From: Coenobita brevimanus
Taxonomy: Eukaryota; Arthropoda; Malacostraca; Decapoda; Coenobitidae
DNA length: 64,000 bases
Assembly (NCBI GenBank): GCA_032717465.1
Contig: CM064655.1
Location: forward strand, 19,458,335-19,522,334
Reading direction: 5' to 3'
In this document: positions 14,545 to 25,688 of the stretch, in pieces
How positions within the stretch are numbered: position 1 is the stretch's first letter
Layout of the letters: every line of letters starts with the position of its first letter
Position numbers and translations under genes: made by a program
Notes under the pieces: model-generated
Databases searched by the model: none
Seen by the model: the letters and a program-made list of their open reading frames with translations, nothing else
What the model was told of the DNA's origin: nothing

Positions 14545-14891
14545 TAGGGGGAGGTAGTTGCTGAATCGGTAGAGAGGCGGCCTGCAGTCCTAATGGACCC
14601 AGGATCGAATCCCGGCTGGGGCAGGGAACAGTTTGAGTATTTGAATTTCCTAAAAAGCAGACTTTCCTGATCTACAGATGATCCGCCGCCATGTCGTAAA
14701 AATACCCCCGCTAATACCAATACACCAATCCTGTATGAGACAGCCCTAGCTTGGATGGTGGGTGCTGGCGCCGAAGTGGTGACATGTGGAGGTGTAGGAG
14801 GACTACTGAGCCTTGGGATAGGTCACAGCCCCCCAAAAGTAGGCTCTGAAGCCTTTGCCCAGAGTCGGACACGTAAAAAAAAAAAAAAAAG
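14545..14891 (+). mobile_element. tRNA-derived SINE with oligo(A) tail
   Basis: The first ~75 bp have a box-A-like TTGCTGAATCGGTAGAGAGG and a clear box B, GGATCGAATCCCGG (about 14602), with tRNA spacing. The anticodon region contains CTGCAGT, most like tRNA-Cys (GCA), but this is tentative. A ~250-bp unrelated body follows, ending in ~16 A at about 14876-14891. A pol III head plus A tail is diagnostic of a SINE. I do not see a clean target-site duplication. Confidence 0.7.
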
Positions 14892-15367
14892 TGAGAAGGA
14901 ATTACTTTACTGATAAACTTATACGCGTATATGAAATGTATGTGAGACCTAGTTAGATTTTGGAAGAATTTCTGAGCTTCTAAAACATATAAACGCAAGT
15001 GAAGTGTTGGTGAGATGTATTTAGATGAAAGTGTTGTGAGGAGCTGCGAGTGGAAAAAATATATAAAAGAGGAGGGTGGAAAAGGTGGTGAGGCGGGAGG
15101 CGTGAAATCAACTCTTGAGCTCCAGAAGGTGTGTGATGGAGTCCGCCTTATGTATGCCAGCGTTTGTTTTATTACGTGTACAGTACATAAGGCGTCTTAC
15201 TTAACCTAACTGCAAACTAGTCACTCCATCCTTACCTGGAAGAAAAGTTAGTGAGGTAATGATGATGATGTTAAAGTGTATTTGTGTACCTCTTGTTTCC
15301 TATCCTTCTTCACACGCCTTTACTTCTCTACCAAACTGATGTCCTAAGCTAAATCCACATCCCAAAG
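14892..15367. other. No gene recognised
   Basis: Spacer with no supported feature. Confidence 0.35.
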
Positions 15368-15574
15368 GGCCGTATTTTAAGCGGTGTAGAAGGCTTCGTA
15401 ACACCTTTTTCTTAACGCTTTATTTTGCACATTACACCTAAACACGCCTTTTTATGCTCTTTATATCCTTTTGATATTTACATAAGTAAATACAAGAGGA
15501 TATTATATAGTGTGCAAAGTAAGTTGCTAAGGAAAAGGAATTACGAATCTCCAAAGCCACTTAGAATTGGGCCC
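15368..15574. mobile_element. Palindromic element, PalB family (copy 1)
   Basis: The left arm GGCTTCGTAACACC ... TTTTGCACATTACACCT pairs with a right arm TACAAGAGGATATTATATAG ... TTACGAATCTCCAAAGCC. Arms are about 90 bp, the centre short. Related palindromes lie at 39.08-39.27 and 43.27-43.46 kb. MITE-like, non-coding. Confidence 0.65.
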
Positions 15575-16330
15575 TACTCTCATTTGTCCTTGTCTCAGGC
15601 TGTTCCTCCTGCTCTGTCTCTATTCCTTTCCATCATCTTGTGTCCTGTAGACTGTCTCTTCCTCTCCTTGCTTCAGATTATGATTCGTCGTTAGATCAGT
15701 AAATTACATCTCTCAGGTTGGGACAGTTCAGATATTCTGTTCCAGCTGACGCCAAAGGATTATATATAGTTGACAGTGTGTAATGAGGTGTCTGTAAATG
15801 TTAATACTTTAATCAGTAACTCTCTCGTGTTCAGGACAGCTCATACCATTAGCCTTCTCAAGGTCGGAACAACTGTAGAACTGTCTCTGGTAAAGCCAGA
15901 CGATTTTATTGAGCTGAGAGTGATACATAGGAGCCTCAGTGTGTTGATTATTCGTCAGCCATGACTCCAATCATAACCGTACTCCTTGCTCATGCCTTCC
16001 CCCAAGACGGTTGATAAAGAGGCAATCCATTTTTCCCCCGTGTGCTGCTGGGACGCCTCGCTCAGCACGCCCGCCCTTCCCACCACCAGGGAAAAAAATA
16101 AAAGGAAAACGAAGAGGAGAAGAGAGAAAAGGGCGAGGGCAAGGAGGTGGCAAGAAAACGGGGTTTGAGTTGATCAATATCTAGTGCGTTACACAATCCC
16201 CCGTTCACTCCGCGCGGCCGCTGATAGTGACGGGGGTAATGATGATGGTGATGATGGCGGGAAATTTACTCGCTACGTTTCTAATTCTACAGGGAAAACC
16301 TGCGCTGCCTCACCCTCCCCCCCCAGTCAT
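15575..16330. other. No gene; lone PalA-like arm
   Basis: Contains CCAGACGATTTTATTGAGCT (about 15897-15916), a PalA internal arm without an obvious partner. The rest is unrecognised. Confidence 0.35.
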
Positions 16331-16370
16331 TCTCTGTCTGTCTGTCTGTCTGTCTGTCTCTGTCTCTGTC

Positions 16371-16436
<66 letters not shown>
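16331..16436. repeat. Compound microsatellite (CTGT)n(TC)n
   Basis: Tetramer TCTG repeats pass into a ~50-bp TC run. Confidence 0.96.
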
Positions 16437-16437
<1 letters not shown>

Positions 16438-16659
16438 ACCCCTAGAAAACAACACGTGGAAAAACTCGCTAGCTGGATAGCAATAATGATGATGAAGAAC
16501 GTAGTCAAACAAACTCGCGCACCTTCAAATAGCTTCCCTCAGAATCCATTGTGCTCGGCTTGAAAAAAAGTGAAAGTCCAGAACCAACTCCGAAAATTGG
16601 CAACCTTTCAGATAGGCGCGTAGGGCAGGCTAGCCAATCAGTACTGTCCTTACATCCAC

Positions 16660-17240
16660 TGTTGCCATCTAGGGGCGCTGGGGAGCTGGGGGTTGAAGGG
16701 TGGGGGTGGAGAAATGGGGGAGAGGGAGAGGGAGGAGGTAAGCCCGGGTGCCGGGAGTTGGGGTGGAGGGAGAGTGAAGGGAAGGGGGAGATGTAGGGGA
16801 GGGTCGGGGGCCTAAACTCCCCTCTACAATTTCCGTTTTTGGTCCAGTTCTCTTGTCCATTTTGTTTTTAAATCTCCCGGGAGGTTTAGTCGTCGTTTTC
16901 CCTTGTTGTAGAGTCGTGGAGGTAACGTGAGGCCACTTCTTGTCGCTCTGCAGTGCCTCATAACTCAGGCCACACACCGCCGCTGCTCTCCGAATATAAC
17001 TAATTGCTAAAAAGCCTATGATTGTGGACGTAATAACCGGAGCTGCTTCAAAGCCCGCCGGGCATCCCTTGCTGCAGTTAAATCCATTAAAGACAAAGTC
17101 ATACTCGACAAAAAATCGGGTTGAAGTTAACGAAGAGAAACTGAGGATTGGCTTGTTCGCCCTCACAATGAAGAGTCGGAGGGTGGATCCTGCTGAGCTG
17201 GCTAACTGCTCCCAGAACCTCTTAGACCTAGGGTGATCCA
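16660..17240. other. G-rich block followed by unrecognised sequence with open frames on both strands
   Basis: 16670-16810 is G-rich (GGGGGAGAGGGAGAGGGAGG type). 16811-17240 is more complex. A minus-strand frame (16669-17166, 165 aa) and a plus-strand frame (17018-17236, 72 aa) overlap, but neither shows a motif I recognise, so neither is called as a gene. Confidence 0.3.
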
Positions 17241-17377
17241 GGGCGGGGGAGCAGGAGAGGCAAGACTATAGGAGGGGAGTGAGAGGGGAGGCAGCAGGAG
17301 GGAGGGAGGTGCTCAAAGGCGCAGGGCTTTTACTCAAGGACTTACTCAACGCGGGCCAGGAGAGGCGGAGCACGAGG

Positions 17378-17830
17378 GAAGGTTACTGAGTCAAATAGGA
17401 GAAAGAAAGAGATGGAGATGGATGGAGGAAAGGTTACTGAGGCAAACAGGAGAAAGAGATGGGAATGGATGGAGGAAAGGTTACTGAGTCAAACAGGAGA
17501 AGGTAAGAGACGGAGGTGGGTGGAGGGAAGGTTACTGAGTCAAATAGTAGAAAGAGATGGACATGGATGAAGTGACGGTTACTAAATCAAATAGAACAAT
17601 GATTCAGGGATGGGTGGAGGGAAGGTTACTGAGTCATATAGGGGAAGGTAAGAGACAGGGATGGATGGAGAGAAGGTTACTGAGTGAAATAGGAGAAAGA
17701 GACGAGGATGGATGGAGGGAAGGTTACTGAGTTAAATAGGAGAAAGAAAGAGATGGGGATGGATGGAGGGAAGGTTACTGAGTTAAACAGAAGAGGGAAT
17801 AAGACGGGAATGGAGGGAAACTTACTGAAT
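17378..17830. repeat. ~48-bp minisatellite, about nine units
   Basis: Unit pattern AGGTTACTGAGTCAAATAGG + AGAAAGAGATGG + GGATGGATGGAGGGA, 46-52 bp long, repeated from about 17380 to 17790 and decaying after that. It is the first of several successive tandem arrays in a purine-rich stretch. Confidence 0.9.
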
Positions 17831-18560
17831 CTAACAGGAAAAAAAAGAAAAAAAAAAAAGACGAGGATGTAGGGAAGGTAGCTGAGTAAACAGGAGCCAA
17901 GAATAAGACGGGTATGGAGAAAGGAAGGGAGAAGTGTAAGGGAAGAAAAAAGCAGGGGAGAAGCTGTGGAGGAAGAACTAGCGCTTGAGAGAAATGGCGA
18001 AAGTAATAAAAGAAATAACACCAGCAAAATGATGCAGAAAGTACACTGAGTTACATGAGAAAACAGGGATGGAATAATACAAGAGAGGTACACATAAGGA
18101 GGGAAAGTCAATGAACAGGCTTTGGTGGAAGAACTGCCGCTAGAGAGAAGTAACAATGATATAGCGCTTGTAGCATGATGTAGAGAGGAGAGGTGAATAA
18201 CTCAAGAAATTGGTGAACACTTCAGTTAGGCATTAGGTCGTCAGTGAGAAAGGGACGGAAATAGGTTTAATGATTCGTCGAGCTGGAAGGAATGATGAGG
18301 GAGTACCGAGTGTGATGAAAACGGCCTGAAGGAGACGTGGGAGACAAGGTACCGGTGTGCTGTGTGTAGAGTTGGGGTGGGCCTGTGTTAGTGGAATTAG
18401 AGGAGAGGAGAGACACTTGCGCAATTTCAGGTCAGCTTATAATGTTAGTCTGAAAGTTAACTAGTTTGAGATGTAACATTTAGTAAAGTGAGAAGTAAAG
18501 GAGAGTAGAGAACGAAAGCATCATAAAATAGAAGAGAAACAGACGAACCCTTACTCAGCG
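17831..18560. other. Purine-rich spacer, no gene
   Basis: Continues the A/G-rich composition without clear unit structure. The Ser/Leu/Phe-rich minus-strand frame 17677-18156 is compositional. Confidence 0.4.
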
Positions 18561-18569
18561 AGGTCTGAA

Positions 18570-18770
18570 TTCTAAGTTGAGTATGAGCCTCTGGGGGTAG
18601 CACGATGAAGATAAAATATGTGGAATGGTACTGAAGGCTTTAGTGGAAATAGTTTATAACACCTTGATTGCGGCAAGTATCCCCTTATATGAATAAAATC
18701 GTCTGGAGGTAGTCGGAATAACACGAAAAAATGTTCATGGTACTGAAGATGGTAAAGAAATCAAGATAAC
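18570..18770. repeat. Two diverged PalA right-arm segments in tandem
   Basis: GAGCCTCTGGGGGTAGCACG...GGTACTGAAGG (about 18587-18641) and AATAAAATCGTCTGGAGGTA ... GGTACTGAAG (about 18692-18756) both resemble the PalA right arm. No left arms are seen between them. Confidence 0.4.
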
Positions 18771-18859
18771 AAAACTAGACACCTATCTGTTGTAAAGAAA
18801 GGAAGACAAGGCATTGGTGTTGGCTGGTAACAGGAGAAATTACAGTAACCGAGGAGAGA

Positions 18860-19440
18860 CTAGGATAGAAAGGATGTTAGGTAATGATGGCAAAGGAGGA
18901 AGGGAAAGATAAAGAGTGAGGGTATTTGAAGAAGATGAGAAGTGAGGTTAACGAGTGTGGAGGGAGGAAGAATGGGGGAAGCTATTTAAAGAAGAAAGAG
19001 TATTGGAAAAAGAAGTAAAATTAACTAAGACTGAAAGAGTAACAAGGAGGAATGAAGATGTTTAGAGAAGTAGTACGAAGATGAGGAGTGAAGCTAACGA
19101 GAGAAGAGAGAGGAAGAATGATGAAGTTGTGTGGCGAATAAAGAGTAGCAGAAAGAAAAGGAAAATTAACTAGGACTGTGAGAGCAAGAAAGAGGAATGA
19201 AATTATTTAGGCGAGAGGGAGAAAGATGAAGATTGAGGTTAAAGAGGGAGGAGGTAGAAAAAAATACGACGTTATATAGAGGGAAAATGGTAAGAGAAGA
19301 TGAAATAAAGTTAACCAGGACTACGAGGGTAAAGAAGAGGGATAAAATTAAGTAGAGAAGGAGGAGTAAGAAGAGGAAGATTGAGGTTCACGATTCAGGA
19401 GGGAGGAAAAATGGTAAAGGTTTTAAAGAGGCAACGAGTC
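18860..19440. repeat. ~147-bp degenerate tandem repeat, about four units
   Basis: The phrase GAAGATGAGAAGTGAGGTTA recurs in variant form near 18931, 19077, 19223 and 19373 (spacing about 146-150). The units share the order GAGGAAGAATG / TTAACTAGGACT / GAGGAATGAAAT. Purine-rich, no genes. Confidence 0.7.
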
Positions 19441-19559
19441 AGGAAGAATAATGTTATCCAGAGAAGAAGCTGTATAATGTAAAAAAAAAAGGGGGGGGGG
19501 AATTAGCCGAGACTATGAAAGAGGGAAAGTCGGGTGATGGTAAGTAGAAAAGAGAGAGT

Positions 19560-20060
19560 AAGGAGTAAGACGTAAAGTAGCTCCCAATATAGTGAGATAT
19601 AACTAAAAGAAGGAGAAAGGAAGGCAACTGTGAAATCAGTTTATGAAAAATGAGAAAGAGAAATTATAGCTATGAGGAAGAACGGAGAGTAAGAGGAAGA
19701 GAAGAGAAGATGAGAAAAACGAAAAATGAGGAATAATTGTAAGGAGGGAAGGTAGAGTAAGAAAATGGGAAGTGAAGATGAGAAAAATGAGACTGAGAAA
19801 TTCTGCTAACGGGGAAGAAGGTAGAGAATGGGAATGAGAAGTGAAGATCAGAAGAATGAGAAAGCGAAATGATGGTAATTAAGAAGAAGGGACAGTAAGG
19901 GAAAGAAAAGTGAAGATGAGAAGAAAATAAAATTATGCTAATGAGGGATAAAGGAGAGTAAGGGAAAGAGAAGTGTAGATGGGAGAAAAATGAAGGAGAG
20001 AAATGATGCTAATCAGGGAAGAGGGAGAGTAAGGGAAAGAGAAGTGAAGATGGGTAGCTC
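19560..20060. repeat. ~68-bp degenerate tandem repeat, about six units
   Basis: The pattern AGTAAGGGAAAGAGAAGTGA + AGATGAGAAAAATGA + GAAATGATGCTAATNAGG recurs across the interval. It is adjacent to the 147-bp array and shares its vocabulary, so the two may be levels of one array. A 10-base G run lies near 19491-19500 just upstream. Confidence 0.7.
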
Positions 20061-20222
20061 GGCTGGAGGAAGGCGAGGCAAGGAGGAGAGGTTAATCAGG
20101 AGGGATAAGGAGGAGGAGAGGTGTAGGGGGTGAGGAATTGCGTCACCAGTATTGATTATCAACAAAATCTGGCCACGTCTACGATGCTTACGTCCATTAG
20201 TCCTAAACCCTGGAAATAACAA

Positions 20223-20360
20223 TGTTAGGTTAGGTTAAGTTAGGTTCAGTTAGGTTATTTTAGATTAAGTTAGACTGGGTTGCGTTAGGTCGAATTGGGT
20301 GTTGGGCTGCTTCAGGTTAGGTTAGGTAAGATTTGAGTTTGTTAGGTTAGGTTAGGTTAT
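20223..20360 (+). repeat. Interstitial degenerate TTAGG (telomere-type) repeats
   Basis: Pentamer-phased TTAGG with variants (TTAAG, TTCAG, TTAGA, TTGGG, TTGCG) starts at about 20224. Perfect TTAGG pairs and triplets recur at 20314 and 20342. TTAGG is the ancestral arthropod telomere repeat, and both flanks here are internal sequence. It could be a fossil telomere insertion, a telomerase-mediated repair scar or chance simple sequence. Confidence 0.65.
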
Positions 20361-21300
20361 TATTTTTCCAGCTTTTGTGCGTAAGTAATGTAGGCTGGTT
20401 GCTTGTATTATTTTAAGAGACTGGCCTAGAAACTGTTTCGTTGACGAGAAAGAAAAGGTCGCAGGGAAGATAATGTGGAAGGACAGACGCTGTAGTTCAT
20501 CCACCGTAACTTGGCGGAGATGTCCATTGTTTTGTATCTCATTGCTCAGAAGTCAGTGGCAAAATAATTCAGTACTACGGCTGTGTATCCCACTCACAGC
20601 ACTTCGTCGTAACTAGCACCATATTCCAATGTTAATCTTTCGTTACGGCTTTCAAGTTGGAGAGATACTACTGTAATTTTAGGCCAGGTTAAAGTGGACA
20701 GAATTTAATGGCATGAAGTCAGTCAGGGAGAGGGAGTCCATACAGAGAGTGGTATGGAAAGGTGACTGCTCCGAGAAGCTACAGTACGGGGTCAGGGAGT
20801 GGATGAAGGTAAGAGGCAAGTGAGCAGTGAATAGTGCAAAGGTCATGGGAAGGAGTGTGAGGCAGGAGGTCCACAGGGTGAATGGAACGAGGTAAAACTG
20901 GGTTAGGTAGAGGATGTCTGAGGAAAGGGAGAGGCACATTTGACCTGGGATGGGAAAGTGAGGATATATTATAGCAAATGGAAAAACTTTGAGGAATCCT
21001 AATAGGGAAGAAGAGGGAAAATATAATAACGAAAGTGAATTGAGGTCAGTGGACAAGAGAGTCAAGAAATATAAATCAGAATGGCAAGGGAGAGAGAAAG
21101 AGAGAGGGCAAGAGAGGAGAAGAAGAGGGAGAGTGTGAGGAGGAAGTGGGAGAGCTTGATTGGGAGGGAGAAGGAGAGCGTGAGGGGGAGAGATAGGATG
21201 AACGTGTGGGGGGAGAGGGAGGGAAGGAGGGAGGGAAGTAGGCGTGGCTAGGGAGACGAGGAACAGCGGAGGGAGAGTTGTGAGTGCCAGTGCCAAGGCA
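20361..21300. other. Unrecognised, becoming purine-rich; no gene
   Basis: 20940-21260 is dominated by GGGAGAG/GAGGGAG words. The Leu/Pro/Ser-rich minus-strand frame 20679-21296 has no domain motif and follows the composition. Confidence 0.4.
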
Positions 21301-21308
21301 AGAGTAGG

Positions 21309-21592
21309 GAGCTTTTAGATGGTGGGAGAGTGTGGAGCTTTTGGGTAATGGGAGAGCGTGGAGCTTTTGGACAGTGTGAGAATGAGGAGCTTTTGGATGG
21401 TGGGAGAGTGGAGCTTTTGGATGGTGGGAGAGTGTGGAGCTTTTGGATAGTGGGAGAGTGTGGAGCTTTTGGATAGTGGGAGAATAGGGAGCTTTGGATG
21501 GTGGGAGAGTGTGGAGCTTTTGGATAGTGGGAGAGTGTGGAGCTTTTGGACAGTGGGAGAATAGGGAGCTTTGGATGGTGGGAGAGAGTTCT
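21309..21592. repeat. 26-bp minisatellite, ~11 units
   Basis: Unit GGAGCTTTTGGATGGTGGGA + GAGTGT, with single-base variants (GATAGTGG, GACAGTGG, GGTAATGG). It explains the open minus-strand frame 21315-21641 (SKSSTLSHYPKAPHSPTIQK-like). Confidence 0.93.
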
Positions 21593-21940
21593 GTATAAAA
21601 TGAGAAATACCGAGATTAAGTGGTATCATAGGTAAGAGCATAGTATAATAAATTTTAATGTGTTAAAAACTGAAACTAAAACTACTGAGAAGTGAAAAGG
21701 TAAACTGGAGAACAAGAGACGTGAGGAGTGACCATTAACACTAGCGCTGCGGTTGGTGCACTTAGATATTTGATTTATACCAGCCCCAGAGGATTTTGTT
21801 CAACAGAGTTAGATTCTAGCAGTCACAGACTTAATAAAACCAGTCTACGTGGAGGACCCTTTTCTGTTATTGTGGTGAGGCGAGATATTGTTCAACTCCA
21901 ACAGTCAAAGAATTAGTGTCTGATTCTTGACCAGTATTTA

Positions 21941-22143
21941 AAACCGTCAGTCCGATGGCGTATCTTTTATTTTATTCTAGCAGCTTCAAGATGATATTCA
22001 AAAACTATGGAACGTTCTTTCCTACTGAAGGGGTTAATTAAGGCTATATCTAACGATCCAGGATCAAAAACTTCTAAACAAAACAAAGTCATCTTGAAGT
22101 AGTATGAATAAAAAAAAAAAAAATCGTTATCGGTTGAAGTGGG
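21941..22143. mobile_element. Palindromic element, PalA family (copy 3)
   Basis: The left arm GTCAGTCCGATGGCGTATCT...TTCTAGCAGCTTCAAGATGA pairs with a right arm TCATCTTGAAGTAGTATGAA...ATCGTTATCGGTTGAAG. The centre includes CTACTGAAGGGGTTAATTAA, another PalA terminal word. Confidence 0.65.
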
Positions 22144-23280
22144 TAAGTGTGGTTATGTAGTATTAACGAAGGGTATCCAAGACACTGTTTTGAGTTTCCA
22201 TCAGCTGCGTGTGATCATCAGGTGTGAGACAAAATATAATTCTTAGAAGTGCCTCAGCTACTGTGAAGGTTGTGCGTCTGTGTAGTTTGCTAAATTTAAT
22301 AAATTTATGACTTCAAATGTAACGCAGTAACTGCGATTTCATGTAGTGTACTGCTGTGTCATGACTGAACTAATAGCATTATCTCGCACTAAACTGCTGT
22401 TTATGTTACCAGTAAAACTATAGGTACACAGAAGTAACGATAAACACAGTATTTGCATATTAGTCTTCATATCTCACTTCATTCTTTAATTCAAGAATCC
22501 TCGTCACTCTGACGTGCAACTCTAACCTCCTGAAGACACACGCCAATATTTTTCTTCTATTATTGCTTTCAGATGTACGCGAATTCCCTTCCTGCACATA
22601 AGAAAGGCGGCAGAATGATGGTTGCGACATAACTGTAATGAGTGCCCTTGGAAGACCAGTATATGTTCTTCCTCAGTCAGATTCAGTATCACGCCAACAT
22701 TTCCTGTGCAGTTGTTACCAAATAATGTGTCATCAAAGCCTCTTGGTGAATGTATATTACTAGAATACCTGTTTAAGGACTTTTGCTTGCGCCTGGAAAT
22801 GTCAAACCTTTCAGAGATAATTTGATCCCTCTAGCCGGAGGTAGTTCTTTGCATTTTTCTCTCCACATAATCAGACGATTTTATTCAGCTTAGGAGAGAT
22901 CTAGAGTGCTGAAGGTGTTAATAACCTATGCGCACAGGAAGACAGGTAAATGAAGGGTAGCAGTTTTCGTGATCATTAGAAGCTAAAAGAAGTTCAGTCA
23001 CATTTGCATTCCTTGCTACCTCATAACAACCTTCTCTGACCTTGTTGATTTCCGCCTCGTACTAACTCTCCATGCTCACAATTTTCATCCTTCACTGTGT
23101 AAATGGAGTCTAAACACAGGCCACAATATCCTGGGGAACGAGGCACACTTGCCCCCGCAGCGTACAGGGGGCCACGAGCGCGTCACTGCAATCGCCAAGG
23201 CATTTGCCCAGCTGGAGGCGTCCCTGCAACAGCACAGCCGATGAGGGTTGCAGGACAGAAGTGGGCAAAATACCCCATCA
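22144..23280. other. No gene; one lone PalA-like arm
   Basis: ATCAGACGATTTTATTCAGC ... TTAGGAGAG (about 22869-22898) is a PalA inner arm followed by CTGAAGGTGTTAAT. Otherwise unrecognised. Confidence 0.4.
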
Positions 23281-23285
23281 GAGGA

Positions 23286-23289
<4 letters not shown>

Positions 23290-23372
<83 letters not shown>
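23290..23372. repeat. Compound microsatellite (CT)n(AC)n
   Basis: CT from 23290 to 23330, AC from 23331 to 23372. Confidence 0.96.
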
Positions 23373-23375
<3 letters not shown>

Positions 23376-23507
23376 CGCACGCTTGCTTCTGAAATGAAAC
23401 TATCGTAGATTGCGGCCAACCCCTCCCCCCCCATGGGTGTGTGTGCATTGTTTCGTTATGAACGTTTTTCAGAGTGTGGAGTTTGTTACATACACATATA
23501 CAGTACA

Positions 23508-23660
23508 CCCCTATCTACCTACCCATCTGCCTGCTTACTTGCCTACCTGCCTGCCTGCTTACCTACCTACCTGTCTATTTACCTGCCTACATACATACCG
23601 CACATGCATATATATATATACTTACATACATACATAGCATACATACATAAAAAATATGTC
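23508..23660. repeat. Mixed tetranucleotide repeats (ACCT/GCCT/ACAT)n
   Basis: CTACC/CTGCC tetramers pass into TACATACATACA. The run ends just before the 3' terminus of a minus-strand LINE fragment. Confidence 0.85.
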
Positions 23661-23670
23661 ACTAGTGCAC

Positions 23671-23787
23671 TTTTTTAAAATAACAGAACAGAGAAAGGAA
23701 AAACAAATGAATAAAAGAATAACCCATCCACCAGTTTACAGGTGTCCTCCATTCATAAAAAATCTGTAACAGTTGGACTTGAAGAAA
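23671..23787 (-). mobile_element. 3'-end fragment of the 34.5-kb LINE family
   Basis: Read on the minus strand, this stretch ends the protein with FFKSNCYRFFMNGGHL, close to FKSNCYRYFMNRGHQ at the end of the larger copy. It is followed by the same ~75-bp 3' UTR (GGATGGGTTATTCTTTTATT..., TTTCTCTGTTCTGTTATTTT). The copy is only ~117 bp, a severe 5' truncation typical of target-primed reverse transcription. Confidence 0.85.
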
Positions 23788-24012
23788 GATAATGAGACAG
23801 AGATCCGTAACATACTTAACAGGAAAAGTTGTACACACTGCTGTTTTAGATAGCATTTATGCTGTAGCACAGCTGTTTTAAAAGCTTCTGTAGACAGCAG
23901 AGAAACCATGAAAACAATGAATACATAACGAATAGCAAAAAACTGAATGGAGTGACAGCGACTGAAAGGCTGTGAGAGGCTGTTGCCAGAAAATAGATGA
24001 GTGTGATGGTGA

Positions 24013-24216
24013 GGGGGCGGCACTCCCTCGGCCCCACCATTAAGAATTAGCCTGTCAGATCTCGCAATATACCTGAGTAAACAAGATTCTTTGGCAAGCT
24101 GGCAGGCCGCTGGTGATCCTATTGACGGTCCCAGCGGCTCCCTAAAGGGGTTCTGGGAGGCCTCGTCCTCGTCGTGCCGGGAATACGAATCATTCCGGGG
24201 CCTTGGTCGGATTTAA
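24013..24216 (+). other. Weak ATG-less open frame in a GC-richer block
   Basis: A 67-codon frame without ATG spans the block, with internal segment DSLASWQAAGDPIDGPSGSL and ending RGLGRI before TAA. The AT-rich surroundings and the absence of good splice signals make a host exon doubtful. No family recognised. Confidence 0.15.
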
Positions 24217-24372
24217 GAATGATTTTTGAAGGCTTTAGTGGAGGCAGAGTCACCTTCTCGAAGGCTTGCCAAACTATTGTGACCCTTGTAGACTTACATG
24301 GGGTGAGATTTGCCTTGATAGTTAGATAAGATGAAAGATATCATCAAAGGTAAGTGGTGGTGATGATACAGT

Positions 24373-24566
24373 TTAACTTCTTCAGTCCAATGACGTGTTT
24401 TTCGTTTATTCTTGCTATCTTGAGACAGTTTTATTCAGTTCAGAAAGACTTTGCGAACTGTATAGGTTAGATATAACTTTCCTTATCTTCCTCACAGATA
24501 GATGGCTCTCCTAAGCTAAACAAATCGTTGAGAGATAGCAAGAGTTTCTGCTGTCATCCTAGATGG
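24373..24566. mobile_element. Palindromic element, PalA family (copy 4)
   Basis: The left arm CAGTCCAATGACGTGTTTTT ... TTCTTGCTATCTTGAGACAG pairs with a right arm CTCCTAAGCTAAACAAATCG ... GATAGCAAGAGTTTCTGCTG. Arms are about 65 bp and the centre about 60 bp. One of the clearest copies. Confidence 0.72.
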
Positions 24567-25513
24567 TCGTCATATCTGCAAACATCTGTATGAGTAAATA
24601 TTTTTACATTATTAACACCATCATCCATATTAGTGGGAGTTGACTCTGAAATGTTGTGGCGTAAGGCTGAGCAGCTGACGAAGACCAAACGAGCCTGGAG
24701 GCTTAGTAGAAAATGCTTGCGTCAGACTATTTACAGAGACGCCACATTAAGGTCTTTGTTCCTACCCTTGAAGCGCTCAAGTAAGTTTGAATATGAAATC
24801 AATAATAGACTGTACTGAGGATGTGATCAAGTTAGAACACGCGGTACACGACTTTGAGAGTTCTTTTTTTTTTTTTTTTCCAAGTGCTACCTCCTGTGAT
24901 TATAAAACAAACGATCAGCATCTTTCTTCCATATCTAACTGTGTTCGGTGAAGGATTTACTGTGGAGCGTTAAGATGTGAAGAAAGCTTAAATATGTACA
25001 TAGTATTATTATTCAAAGTCTTCTTCAAGTGACACACTGATATTTGGGTCCTGAGCGAAAGATATTTAATACGAGTGCAGACAGAAGCGAAAACAAGGGA
25101 CATACGGAGGTTATATCTTAGGAGGCTCGCCGTCAGTTCGGAGAAGGACGGTGAAGGAGATAGAGGAAGAGGTGGGCTGACTACGACAAGGGGCCTATTG
25201 GGTAAGACGACCCTCTCCTCACCCTACAGTGTCTCTCTTTCCTCTCTCTCCCTCTCTTTCCCGCGACCCTCTCTCGGCCTTTTCTCTGTAAGGTAGTTGA
25301 TGACACTATCCCCGCGTACGACATCGTAAAAATAATATTCTTTATTCACCGGTGCCATCAATATATCCTGACGTTGGCAGAATATTTGGTGAAAGTGCTT
25401 AGACCTAGCGGGGTGACCCTCTCAAGTGCCAGGGGAGGCGAGAGTGGCGGCGCTGCATTGATTCTCGCAGGGGAGGCATGTGCTGGCTCCTACCCAGGGG
25501 AAGGGGGGCATGT
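24567..25513. other. No gene recognised
   Basis: Contains a T run near 24866-24880 and a CT-rich patch at 25230-25280; nothing coding is supported. Confidence 0.35.
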
Positions 25514-25688
25514 GTGGGTGTACGGTGCCAGCAGGGAAAAGGAACAATGTAGGTGTACGGTGCCAGCAGAGAAAAGAAGCAGTGTAGGTGTACGGTGCCA
25601 GCAGAGAAAAGGAGCAGTGTAGGTGTACGGTGCCAGCAGAGAAAAGGAGCAGTGTAGGTGTACGGTGTCAGCAGAGAAAAGGAGCAGT
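25514..25688. repeat. 35-bp minisatellite, exactly five units
   Basis: Unit GTAGGTGTACGGTGCCAGCA + GAGAAAAGGAGCAGT. The five units run end to end over 175 bp with only a few substitutions (unit 1 GTGGGTG and AGGGAAAAGGAACAAT, unit 2 AAGAAG, unit 5 GGTGTCAG). Confidence 0.97.

Noticed and set aside
16669..17166. 165-codon minus-strand frame as a host gene
   Set aside because: The C-terminal part is the complement of a G-rich simple tract and the rest has no recognisable motif.
17378..21592. CRISPR-like regular repeats
   Set aside because: Units are contiguous or degenerate with no unique spacers of constant length, and the sequence is eukaryotic.
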